The notes under the pieces: generated by a model
Told to the model about the DNA's origin: nothing
Seen by the model: the letters and a program-made list of their open reading frames with translations, nothing else
Database searches by the model: none
Assembly (NCBI GenBank): GCA_035265325.1
Contig: DATFOS010000172.1
Coordinates: forward strand, 32,022 to 96,021
Reading direction: 5' to 3'
DNA length: 64,000 nucleotides
Origin: DATCLS01 sp035265325
GTDB taxonomy: Bacteria > Actinomycetota > Acidimicrobiia > Acidimicrobiales > VFJN01
Made by a program: the position numbers and the translations under genes
Shown: one piece after another, positions 32,260 to 39,961 of the stretch
Layout: each line of letters starts with the position of its first letter
Position numbering within the stretch: position 1 is the stretch's first letter

Positions 32260-33747
32260 TCACCCGGCCGGCTCGACCACGACCGCGGTGACCATGCCGA
32301 ACATGCCGGTCTCCCGCTCGACGTGGTTCAGGATGTGGCAGTGCCAGACCCAGGTGCCGGGCCTGTCCAGGTGGACGAGCACCGAGTACCGCTCCCCCGG
32401 CGCCACGTTGACCGTGTCGGCCACGTAGGGGTTGTCCAGGGGGTACCCGTCCTTGGCCACGACCACCTGGTCGAACTGGTGGAGGTGCATGGGATGGATC
32501 TGGCTGCCCTCGTTCATGTAGTGGACGAGGACCCAGTCGCCCTCGTCGGCGACGATCGGCGTGGTGGCCGGGAAGCTCTTGCCGTTGAGCGACAAGCCGA
32601 TGACCCCGCTGTCGTTGAGCACGAGCGGCATCTCCTGGCTCACGCGCAGGTCGGCGGGGATGGCCTCGTCGCCGATGGTCTGGCCGCGGTGCAGGTCCAT
32701 CCGGCCCACGAGCAGGGTGCCGAGCAGCCCGTTCGGGACCTGCATCTGGCCGTGGTGGTGGGCGTGGTACATCGCCACCGCGGCCTCGTCGGCGGTGAAA
32801 TCGTAGGTGAACGACTCACCGGGCTCGATCGACGGCTGGGTCAGCGGGGCGACGCCGTCCATGTCGTTCTCCACGTTGATGCCGTGGAGGTGCAGGTCGG
32901 TCGCCATGGGGAGGTCGTTCTGCAGCTCGATGCGCACCCGGTCGCCGACGTCCACCGCGATCTGGGGGCCGGGGACCATGCCGTTGTACGTCCAGGCGTC
33001 GACCGTGGTGCCCGGCTCGACCTCCCACGGCGTGATCTCGGCAGTGAGCTCGAAAACCTTGGTGCCGTCGGCCTCGACCCGGGGCTCGAGGACCTGGTTG
33101 CCGACGCCCTCGGTCTCGGCCGGGTAGGCCAGGATCGACTCGTCCATCGCCGCGCTCATCTCGGCGTACTGCTCCTCCGTCATCGTGTCGCCGCCGGCGG
33201 CCGACGAGCCGCTGTCGGACATGGCCGACATGTCGTGGCCGGCGGAGGACATCGAGGCGCCGTCGCCGCCGGCTGCGCCGCCGATCGTGAGCGTGCCGGT
33301 CATGCCCGAGTCGGCGTGGCCGGCGATCGTGCACAGCACGTCGTAGTCACCGGGTGCCAGGCCCGACAGGTCGAGCGTCTCGCTCTCGCCGCCGGCCAGG
33401 TCGGCCGTGACGACGTCGGTGCCTTCGACCGAGAAGTTGTGGGCGGCGGTCCCGCCGTTCGTCACGGTCAGGCTGCCGCCCTCCGGCACGGTGATGGCGG
33501 CCGGGCTGATGGCGAACTCGCTCAGCGACACGGTCACGGGGGTGCCGGCGCCGCCGGCCGTCCCGCCGTCGTCGTCGCCGCCCAGCAGCGCCACGACCGT
33601 GGCGATGAGCAGGGCCAGCACGGCGAGGACCACGGCGAACCCGGCGAGCCCGAGGTTGCCCTCGTTCTCCGGCGCCGTCCGGGGGGAGGGCCGGGGCGGG
33701 TCACCGCTGCCATCGCCTGCCGTGACGGGGGGCTCGATCGTCTGCAC
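32260..33747 (-). CDS. Cupredoxin-multicopper oxidase fusion (nitrite-reductase/laccase type), membrane-anchored
   Basis: This is a 495-residue protein. A transmembrane anchor lies near residues 33-56 (LAGFAVVLAVLALLIATVVALLGG region). An N-terminal plastocyanin-like domain (about 68-155) has type-1 copper ligands H (AAHNFSV), C and H (LCTIAGH) and M (SGMTG). A two-domain multicopper oxidase follows, with HLHG, MYHAHHHGQM, HPMHLHQFDQ and WHCHILNHVERETGM ligand clusters. It could oxidise Cu(I)/organic substrates or reduce nitrite; the appended cupredoxin suggests built-in electron transfer. GTG 33747 has GAGGAGA upstream. A perfect DosR-like box lies about 107 bases upstream. Confidence 0.85.
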   Translation of the reverse strand: MQTIEPPVTAGDGSGDPPRPSPRTAPENEGNLGLAGFAVVLAVLALLIATVVALLGGDDDGGTAGGAGTPVTVSLSEFAISPAAITVPEGGSLTVTNGGTAAHNFSVEGTDVVTADLAGGESETLDLSGLAPGDYDVLCTIAGHADSGMTGTLTIGGAAGGDGASMSSAGHDMSAMSDSGSSAAGGDTMTEEQYAEMSAAMDESILAYPAETEGVGNQVLEPRVEADGTKVFELTAEITPWEVEPGTTVDAWTYNGMVPGPQIAVDVGDRVRIELQNDLPMATDLHLHGINVENDMDGVAPLTQPSIEPGESFTYDFTADEAAVAMYHAHHHGQMQVPNGLLGTLLVGRMDLHRGQTIGDEAIPADLRVSQEMPLVLNDSGVIGLSLNGKSFPATTPIVADEGDWVLVHYMNEGSQIHPMHLHQFDQVVVAKDGYPLDNPYVADTVNVAPGERYSVLVHLDRPGTWVWHCHILNHVERETGMFGMVTAVVVEPAG

Positions 33748-33853
33748 GGGGGGGTTTCTCCTCGTCTCGGTCCCGCCGGGGGCGGCGGGAGGGCTGTTCT
33801 CACGGTGCGCCGACGGTGGGGCCGGCCGGCAGGGGCAGCCGGCCCGCCGGATC

Positions 33854-33867
33854 GGGACCTTGGTCCC
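33854..33867. promoter_or_regulatory. DosR-box-like palindrome
   Basis: GGGACCTTGGTCCC is a perfect palindrome in its arms, the same architecture as the site at 21961-21974. It lies 107 bases upstream of the copper-oxidase GTG, just beyond the stop of the hibernation-factor gene. It is predicted to drive the leftward operon copper oxidase-CBS-USP-SRPBCC-CoA-transferase. Confidence 0.75.
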
Positions 33868-33874
33868 GGCGCGA

Positions 33875-35053
33875 TCAGGGACGGACGGCCTCGGCCGCGG
33901 CCTGGTGGGCAACGCAGAAGCGGGCGGCCGGGACGGCCACGAGGCGCTCGTCCGGGATGACGACGTTGCAGGCCTCGCAGCGGCCGTAGGCGCCGCGGGC
34001 CAGGCGGAGCAGGGCGTCGCGCACGGCGGCGACCTCGCCGTCCACCTCGTGGAGCAGCGAGAGGTCCCGCGTGCGCTCGAACGTCTCCGTGCCCAGGTCG
34101 GCCGGGTGCTGGTCGGCGCCGCTCAGCTCCCCGACGTCCTGGCACTCGGTCATGGCGTCGAGGCCCTCGCCCCACAGTGTCCGCTGCACCGCCCGGAGGC
34201 GGTGCAACTCCGCCACCAGGCGCCGGCGGGCGATCGACGGTTCGGCGAGCGACGGCGGGGCGTCGACCGGCACCACGACGCCGTGGCCGCCGTCCCAGCG
34301 CCGGTACACGACCATCGCCCGATCGGTCGTGGGGTCCACCACGACGACGAAGGGCTCGCCGCTCAGCTCCAGGCGTTCGGCGGCCGCCGCCGGGTCGAGG
34401 ACGGGCGGCGGCGGCTCGATCACGACCTCCTCGTCGACGCACCGCACGGCCTCGGCGGCCGGCGCCCGGCCGTCGTGGCGGACGAGGCCCAGTCGGCCGT
34501 CGCCGCGGTGGTGCACGACGGCGTCGGCGCCGGTCCCGAGCTCGCGGAACAGCAGGAACTCGCCGTCGAGCATCTCGAGGTCGAAGACGGCCTCGTCCAG
34601 CGTGGACTCCGCCGGCGACAGGGTCCGGCGGCGCACGACGGGCCGCTCGGGCGGCTCTCGCTCGGCCCGGGCGGCGGCGTGGGCCGGCGCCCCCCACGAC
34701 CGCGCCGGCCGGCGCCCGCTCCGGTGCCGCTCGCCGAGACGGACCAGCTGGTCGTGGAGCCGTGCCTGGGCGACATCGACGGCCGCCAGGGCGGTGGCGC
34801 CCAGGGCGTGCGCCCGGACGACCCGGCCGTCGACGTCCATGGTCGCCCGCGCCGTCCACCGGTGGTCGTCCGACGGGTCGTCCGACCGGGCCACGCGCAG
34901 CCCGACGTGGATGACGGGCGCGGGGGCGACCCGGACGAGCCGCCGCAACTTGGTCGTGGCGTACGCCTCCACGATGGACGGCGTCCCGACGCCGAGTCGA
35001 AGCTCGACGGGCGGCGGCGGTGGCGGCCGGTCGCGGCGTGAGGTGATCGTCAT
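33875..35053 (-). CDS. Ribosome hibernation factor (HPF/RaiA) fused to DksA/TraR-type zinc finger
   Basis: This is a 392-residue protein. Residues 15-115 resemble the S30AE ribosome-binding domain (VELRLGVGTPSIVEAYATTK onward). Two copies of the HPF C-terminal dimerisation motif follow (STLDEAVFDLEMLDGEFLLF, then a second ending VVYRRWDGGHGVVVP). The last ~115 residues form a helical hairpin plus zinc finger, with C359-x2-C362 and C380-x2-H383 (DksA has four Cys). HPF dimerises 70S ribosomes in dormancy; DksA binds RNA polymerase. In mycobacteria an HPF-like protein (Rv0079/RafH) is DosR-controlled. ATG 35053 has AGGAGGG upstream. Confidence 0.82.
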   Translation of the reverse strand: MTITSRRDRPPPPPPVELRLGVGTPSIVEAYATTKLRRLVRVAPAPVIHVGLRVARSDDPSDDHRWTARATMDVDGRVVRAHALGATALAAVDVAQARLHDQLVRLGERHRSGRRPARSWGAPAHAAARAEREPPERPVVRRRTLSPAESTLDEAVFDLEMLDGEFLLFRELGTGADAVVHHRGDGRLGLVRHDGRAPAAEAVRCVDEEVVIEPPPPVLDPAAAAERLELSGEPFVVVVDPTTDRAMVVYRRWDGGHGVVVPVDAPPSLAEPSIARRRLVAELHRLRAVQRTLWGEGLDAMTECQDVGELSGADQHPADLGTETFERTRDLSLLHEVDGEVAAVRDALLRLARGAYGRCEACNVVIPDERLVAVPAARFCVAHQAAAEAVRP

Positions 35054-35112
35054 GTAACCCTCCTGAGGTCGAGCGGATCGGTGGAGGTCGGGGCCGGGTG
35101 GGCGACGGGCCG

Positions 35113-35721
35113 TCAGGCCACGCACGAGATCGAGATGGACTCGTCGTCGACGCCGGCGGCGCGGAAGGCTTGGTGGATCCGGGCGGCGATGGCGCCGTCC
35201 GACGTCGACGCCGCCGCAGGGCGGTGCACCACGACCCGCAGGTCCCGCCCGCGCCGGTCGACCGCGGCCCGCACGTCGCCGCCCGCCCCCTGCAGGCCGT
35301 CGTCGACGACGCGCCGGGTGACGATGGCGGCGGTGGCGGCCAGGTCGTTGAGGTGCCGGCGGACCGCGTCCTCGCAGGCGTCCACGACGTCGCCGTCGCT
35401 CACGGCCACGGTGGTCCAGCGGGCGAAGGGGTTGGGCCAGCCGGCGCCGTGGACGACGAGGGGCACGTGCCGGCGGACGGCGCACGTCGTGCCCTGCTCA
35501 TGGACCACCGGGTGCGGCTCGTCCTCGGACCGGACGTCGACCGCGACGTCGACGCCGCCGGGCAGGTCGAGCGGGCAGGCATCCCGGTCGAGCCCGACGC
35601 AGGGGCGGGACGGCCCGGCGTCGCGGTCGAAGCACCGCACGACCTCGTGGCCGGCGGCTCCCAGGCGGGCGGCCGTGGCGTCGGCGAGGCCCGGCGTCGT
35701 CTCGATGCAGAGTATGCGCAT
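35113..35721 (-). CDS. Uncharacterised protein with Rossmann-like N-terminus
   Basis: This 202-residue protein is one I do not recognise. Its first 30 residues (MRILCIETTPGLADATAARL) look like a beta-alpha-beta nucleotide-binding or receiver-like start. The C-terminal ~100 residues (AVSDGDVVDACEDAVRRHLND onward) resemble a small alpha/beta domain and end ISISCVA. It lies between the DosR-like box at 35780-35793 and the hibernation-factor gene (59-base gap), so it is probably co-transcribed with that factor under DosR control. Confidence 0.6.
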   Translation of the reverse strand: MRILCIETTPGLADATAARLGAAGHEVVRCFDRDAGPSRPCVGLDRDACPLDLPGGVDVAVDVRSEDEPHPVVHEQGTTCAVRRHVPLVVHGAGWPNPFARWTTVAVSDGDVVDACEDAVRRHLNDLAATAAIVTRRVVDDGLQGAGGDVRAAVDRRGRDLRVVVHRPAAASTSDGAIAARIHQAFRAAGVDDESISISCVA

Positions 35722-35779
35722 GCCGGCACGGTGGGCCACCGATGGGGTGCAGCGGCAGGGCACAGCTTCCGCGCCCGCC

Positions 35780-35793
35780 GGGACCTTCGGCCC
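35780..35793. promoter_or_regulatory. DosR-box-like site in divergent promoter
   Basis: GGGACCTTCGGCCC is the exact reverse complement of the site at 28955-28968. It is 58 bases from the leftward start at 35721 and 35 bases from the rightward start at 35829, well placed to activate both the hibernation-factor operon and the triple USP operon. Confidence 0.65.
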
Positions 35794-35828
35794 TGCCGCG
35801 CCGGGCCCTTCGGAGGGAGGATCGACGC

Positions 35829-36815
35829 ATGGCACACGACACCGTCCACCAGTGCCCGTACTGCGAGCTCCGCTTCGCGTACCGGCCGGAGCTGGCCGAT
35901 CACGTCGCCGCCGACCACCCCCGGCCGGTCGACGATGACCTGCCGGCCGCCACCGCACCCGCCGGGACCATCACCGTCCCGCTCGACCCCGCCCACCCGC
36001 CGACCGTCGCCCTGCCGGTCGCCATCGCTCTGGCCCGCCCGACGGGCCTGGCCGTCGAGATCGTGGCCGCCCCCGCCGTCGGCCTGCCGACCGCGCCCTA
36101 CCTCGCCGCGGCCCGCCGGCGGGTCGTCGAGGCCGGCGTCGTCGCCGTCCGAGCCGTCGAGCTGATGGGCGACGCCGCCGCGGCGATCGTCGCCCATGCC
36201 GCCACCGGCCGCACCCGGCTCCTCTGCCTGTCCACCCACGCCTGGGGCGTGGTCGGCAAGGGGGCGCTGGGCAGCGTCAGCGACCGGATCGTCCGCAGCT
36301 CTCCCGTCCCGGTCGTCCTCGTCGGCCCCGCCGTCCTGCACCCCGGGCAACCGATCCGTCGGGTGCTGGCCGGCGTGGACGGCTCGACGCTGTCCCGCCA
36401 GGCGGTCGACGTCGCCGCGGCCTTGGCCGGCCGGTTGGGCGCCCGGTTCGACCTCGCCTACGTCGTCCGGCCCAACGACCCCTACGACGACGCGCCCGAC
36501 GCCGCCCTGCTCTGGGGCGAGCAGCACCTGCAGCCCCCGTGGGACTACGAGGTCGTCCACGGCGACGACCCGGCCCGCACGCTGGCCGACTTGGCGGGCC
36601 AGGCCGGCGACACGCTGGTGGCGGTCGGCACGCACGGCCGCACCGGCCTGCCCCTCGCCGTCCTCGGCAGCGTGGCCGTCGGCCTCGCCGACCAGTGCAC
36701 CGGGCCGGTCCTCGTCCTGCCGGCGACGGCGGCCCCCGGCGCCGGCACCACCGGCACCACCGACATGGCCACAGCCACCCCACGGCGCGCCGCTCCCGTG
36801 GAGGGAGAGCAGTGA
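35829..36815 (+). CDS. C2H2 zinc finger fused to tandem universal stress domains
   Basis: This is a 328-residue protein. Residues 8-30 form a C2H2-type finger (C9, C12, H25, H30: QCPYCELRFAYRPELADH core). Two USP folds follow: the first degenerate (about 45-170, ending SVSDRIVRSSPVPVVLVG), the second more canonical (IRRVLAGVDGSTLSRQA onward, ending GRTGLPLAVLGSVAVGLADQCTGPVLVLP in parts, a recognisable G-x2-G-x9-G-S-like nucleotide region). The finger may mediate protein, RNA or DNA contact (inference). ATG 35829 follows GGAGGGAGG. Its TGA overlaps the next ATG. Confidence 0.8.
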   Translation: MAHDTVHQCPYCELRFAYRPELADHVAADHPRPVDDDLPAATAPAGTITVPLDPAHPPTVALPVAIALARPTGLAVEIVAAPAVGLPTAPYLAAARRRVVEAGVVAVRAVELMGDAAAAIVAHAATGRTRLLCLSTHAWGVVGKGALGSVSDRIVRSSPVPVVLVGPAVLHPGQPIRRVLAGVDGSTLSRQAVDVAAALAGRLGARFDLAYVVRPNDPYDDAPDAALLWGEQHLQPPWDYEVVHGDDPARTLADLAGQAGDTLVAVGTHGRTGLPLAVLGSVAVGLADQCTGPVLVLPATAAPGAGTTGTTDMATATPRRAAPVEGEQ

Positions 36816-37756
36816 TGGCCCCGGCCGGCCGGCACCAGGTCGTCGTCGGGGTGGACGGGTCGCCGCACGCCCGCCTCGCCATGCGATGGGCCTCGCGCTT
36901 CGCCCTCCTCCTCGACGCCGACGTCACCGCGGTCCACGGCACCGGCCTCCTCGACCACGTGGACGGGCGACTCGTCCCCGCCCACGCCCACATCGACGAG
37001 ATCCGTCGGGCCCTCGAGGAGGAGTGGTGCGGCCGCCTGGACCGCACGCACCTCCCGCACCGCGTCGAGGTCGTCGAGCGGCCGGCCGTCGACGCCCTGC
37101 TGGCCGCCGCCCACGAGGGGCCCACCGATCTGGTCGTCGTCGGCACCCGAGGGCGCGGCATCCCCCGCGCCCAGGCCCTCGGCAGCACGGCACTGCAACT
37201 GCTCCGGCAGGCGACGGTGCCCGTGCTCGTCGTCCCGGGGCCCTCCGGCGACCGCTCGGTCGAGCTGCGCCGGCTCGTGATCGGGGTCGACGGGTCCGTG
37301 GCGGCCCAGGCCGCCCTCCTCTGGGCCTCGGGCCTGGCCTGCCTCACCGGCGCCCGCTGCGAGGTGGTGGCCGTCGCCGAGGACGACCCGGTCTTCCCGC
37401 TGGGCACGGCCGCCACCGTGACCGCCGCCGGCGAGGAGGACGCCCCCGACCGCCTGCGGGCGATTGCGGAGCAGGCCTGCGAGTCCCTGCGTGACCTGGG
37501 AGTGACCTGCGAGGTGACGGTCCGCCGCGGCACGGCCGCCGACGCCCTGCTCGGCGTGGCCCGCGACCGGCACGCCGACCTCGTCGTTGTGGGCAGCTCC
37601 GGCGAGGGCTCGGCCGGCAACCCGCTGCTCGGCTCCGTCAGCCGCCAGGTCGCCCACGACGCCGGCCGCCCGGTCGCCGTCGTGCCGCACCCCGGGCACC
37701 GCCACCCCGGCGCCCACCACCCGGCATCGGCAGCGACCGCCGGCCGGCGCTCGTGA
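36815..37756 (+). CDS. Tandem universal stress protein
   Basis: This is a 313-residue protein with two UspA domains: HQVVVGVDGSPHARLAMRW and RLVIGVDGSVAAQAALLW starts, with VVVGTRGRG and VVVGSSGEG-type nucleotide-binding loops ending in VLVVP and VAVVPH. Intact G-x2-G motifs suggest ATP binding. A His/Ala-rich tail follows. It is the middle gene of a three-USP operon; the ATG overlaps the preceding stop (TGATG) and a GAGGGAGAG element lies upstream. Confidence 0.87.
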   Translation: MAPAGRHQVVVGVDGSPHARLAMRWASRFALLLDADVTAVHGTGLLDHVDGRLVPAHAHIDEIRRALEEEWCGRLDRTHLPHRVEVVERPAVDALLAAAHEGPTDLVVVGTRGRGIPRAQALGSTALQLLRQATVPVLVVPGPSGDRSVELRRLVIGVDGSVAAQAALLWASGLACLTGARCEVVAVAEDDPVFPLGTAATVTAAGEEDAPDRLRAIAEQACESLRDLGVTCEVTVRRGTAADALLGVARDRHADLVVVGSSGEGSAGNPLLGSVSRQVAHDAGRPVAVVPHPGHRHPGAHHPASAATAGRRS

Positions 37757-37781
37757 CCCCCGTCGAGGACTGGAGAAGACC

Positions 37782-38645
37782 ATGGACGAGATCGTCGTCG
37801 GCATGGACGGCTCGCCCGGAGCGGCCGCCGCCCTCCGCTGGGCCGTGGCGGAGGGCCGGTTCCGCGACCGCCCGGTGACCGCCGTGATGGCCTGGGGCCT
37901 GCTCGACCAGCACCACCCGGGCGGCGACCGCCACTTCGACCCCGACTACGGCGACGAGATGGCCGGCAAGGCGCTGGCCGCCGACGTCGAGGCGGCGCTG
38001 GGCGCCGAGGCGGCAGCCGACGTGGGTCGCCGGACGGTCTGCGACCTCCCGGCCGCCGCCCTGCTCGACGCCTCGGACGGGGCGGAGATGATCGTCGTGG
38101 GCGCCCGAGGCCTGGGCGGCTTCCGGTCCCTTCTGCTGGGCTCGGTCAGCGACCAGGTCCTGCACCACGCCACCTGCCCGGTCGCCGTGGTGCGGGTCGG
38201 CGCCGAGGACGGCGACGGCCGCGGCGGCCCGGTGGTCGTCGGCATCGACGGCTCAGCCTCCGCCGGCGGCGCCCTGCGATGGGCGATCGCCGAGGCCCGC
38301 GTCCGCGACGTCCCGCTCCTGGCCGTCCACGCCTGGCAGCCGGCGTTCGTCGGGGGCGACGCTTTCCTCCCCGTGCCGGCCGAGTCCGACGCCATGGACG
38401 AGTCCGCGGGGCACCTGCTCGAACGGTCCCTCGCCGCCGAGGACACCAGCGGCGTCACCGTGCGGACGGTGCGGGAGTGCTCCGGCGCCGCCACCGCCCT
38501 CCTCGACGCCGCCACCGAGGCTTCCCTCGTCGTGGTCGGCTCGCGTGGCCAGGGCGGCTTCGCCGGCCTGCTGCTCGGGTCGGTCAGCCAGCACGTCGCC
38601 CGCCACGCCCCGTGCCCCACCGTTGTGGTGCCCCATGACCGGTGA
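37782..38645 (+). CDS. Tandem universal stress protein
   Basis: This is a 287-residue protein with two well-conserved UspA domains (MDEIVVGMDGSPGAAAALRW and GPVVVGIDGSASAGGALRW). Each ends with the ATP-binding pattern (GARGLGGFRSLLLGSVSDQV and GSRGQGGFAGLLLGSVSQHV), then CPVAVV or CPTVVV. It is the most canonical USP of the island and likely binds ATP. GGAGAAG precedes ATG 37782, 25 bases after the upstream stop. It is convergent with the kinase gene. Confidence 0.9.
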   Translation: MDEIVVGMDGSPGAAAALRWAVAEGRFRDRPVTAVMAWGLLDQHHPGGDRHFDPDYGDEMAGKALAADVEAALGAEAAADVGRRTVCDLPAAALLDASDGAEMIVVGARGLGGFRSLLLGSVSDQVLHHATCPVAVVRVGAEDGDGRGGPVVVGIDGSASAGGALRWAIAEARVRDVPLLAVHAWQPAFVGGDAFLPVPAESDAMDESAGHLLERSLAAEDTSGVTVRTVRECSGAATALLDAATEASLVVVGSRGQGGFAGLLLGSVSQHVARHAPCPTVVVPHDR

Positions 38646-38675
38646 CACGCCGCACCCGGATCCGGCGGGGCCGCC

Positions 38676-39866
38676 CTAGAGCGGCGCCCGCCAGCAGGCC
38701 TGCGTGCCCCCGCCCGAGGGGGCCGGGCGGAGCGCGAACGTGCCGCCCGCCCGGGCGGCGCGCTCGCGCAGGTTGCGCAGCCCGTGGCCGCCGCCCGGGG
38801 CCCCGGTCGGACCGCCCTCACCGGGGCCGCCGTCGCCGGTGCCGGCGGTGCCGCCGCCGGGGCCGACCCCGTCGTCGGTGACCGTCACCTCGATGTGGCC
38901 CGCGTCGACCAGCACCTCGACCTGCACCTTCGTCGCCCGGGCGTGGCGGGCGACGTTGGCGAGCGACTCGCGGATGACGTTGAGCAGGTGCTCCTCCATC
39001 GCCTCGCCGACGGCGGCGTCGATCGGCCCGTCGAAGCGCACGACGGGGTCGAAGCCCAACGCCGGCGCCTGCTCGGACGCCACGGCGAGCACCTCACGCC
39101 GGACGCTGTGGTCGCTGAACGTCACCGGTTGCAGTTCGAAGATGACCGAGCGCACGTGCCGAACGGTCACGTCGAGGTCGTCGACGGCCTGCCGGATGCG
39201 GTCCGACATCTCGGGCCACCCGTCCGACATCCGCCCGGCCACGCCCTGCAGCATGAGGCCCGTGGCGAACAGCCGCTGGATGACGGTGTCGTGCAGGTCC
39301 CGGGCGATCCGCTCGCGGTCCTCGAACAGCGCCATCTCCTGGACCCTGGCGGCCAGGCGGGCGTTCTCGATCGCCACGCCGGCCGCCGCCGCCAAGCCGA
39401 CGACTAGCTCCTCGTCGACGTCGGTGAAGACCTCGCCGTCGGCCTTCTCGGTCAGGTAGAGGTTGCCGAACACCTCGCCCCGCACCCAGATCGGCACGCC
39501 GAGGAACGACGTCATGTGCGGGTGGTTGGGCGGGAACCCGTAGCTGTCGGGGTGCTCGGTCAGGTCGGGCAGCCGCAGGGGCCGGGGGTCGACGATCAGC
39601 TTGCCGAGGATGCCGTGGCCCTCCGGGAGGTCGCCGATGACGGCCCGCCCTTCCTCGTCGATCCCGACGGTGATGAACTCGGCCAGCCACTTCCGCTCGG
39701 TGTCCAGCACGCCGACGGCCCCGTACCGGGCGTCGACCAGCTCCACCGCCGTCTCGACGATCCGCCGGAGCACGAGCGGCAGGCTGAGCTCGGACCCGAG
39801 CGCCATCACCGCCTCGAGAAGACGGCGAAGCTGCTTCGCCCCTGCGACCTCGGCCATCGCCGGCAT
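38676..39866 (-). CDS. DevS/DosS-like sensor histidine kinase with a single GAF domain
   Basis: This is a 396-residue protein. The GAF domain (about 12-170) contains PRPLRLPDLTEHP and FPPNHPHMTSFLGVP; His115 aligns with the haem-ligating His149 of mycobacterial DosS. The HisKA_3 segment has phospho-His192 (ERIARDLHDTVIQRLFATG). An HATPase domain follows, with a VTDDGVG N-box region interrupted by a Gly-rich insert before HGLRNLRERA. DosS has two GAF domains; the second is missing. It probably senses O2/NO/CO or redox state and phosphorylates the DosR-like regulator, though the two genes are 10 kb apart. The start is ATG 39866 or 39857. Confidence 0.86.
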   Translation of the reverse strand: MPAMAEVAGAKQLRRLLEAVMALGSELSLPLVLRRIVETAVELVDARYGAVGVLDTERKWLAEFITVGIDEEGRAVIGDLPEGHGILGKLIVDPRPLRLPDLTEHPDSYGFPPNHPHMTSFLGVPIWVRGEVFGNLYLTEKADGEVFTDVDEELVVGLAAAAGVAIENARLAARVQEMALFEDRERIARDLHDTVIQRLFATGLMLQGVAGRMSDGWPEMSDRIRQAVDDLDVTVRHVRSVIFELQPVTFSDHSVRREVLAVASEQAPALGFDPVVRFDGPIDAAVGEAMEEHLLNVIRESLANVARHARATKVQVEVLVDAGHIEVTVTDDGVGPGGGTAGTGDGGPGEGGPTGAPGGGHGLRNLRERAARAGGTFALRPAPSGGGTQACWRAPL

Positions 39867-39930
39867 AGTACGGGTCGGGTCAGGCGACGACCGCGGTGGC
39901 CCTCACCCGGCCACGCTTGCTCGCGCGGTT

Positions 39931-39946
39931 TTGAACGACGATTCAA
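39931..39946. promoter_or_regulatory. Palindrome upstream of CaiB gene
   Basis: TTGAA-CGACGA-TTCAA is a perfect 5-base inverted repeat with a 6-base spacer, 15 bases upstream of the CoA-transferase ATG in an AT-richer pocket. The symmetry and position suggest a repressor site, with the regulator unidentified. Confidence 0.45.
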
Positions 39947-39961
39947 TCCATAGGACCTACG

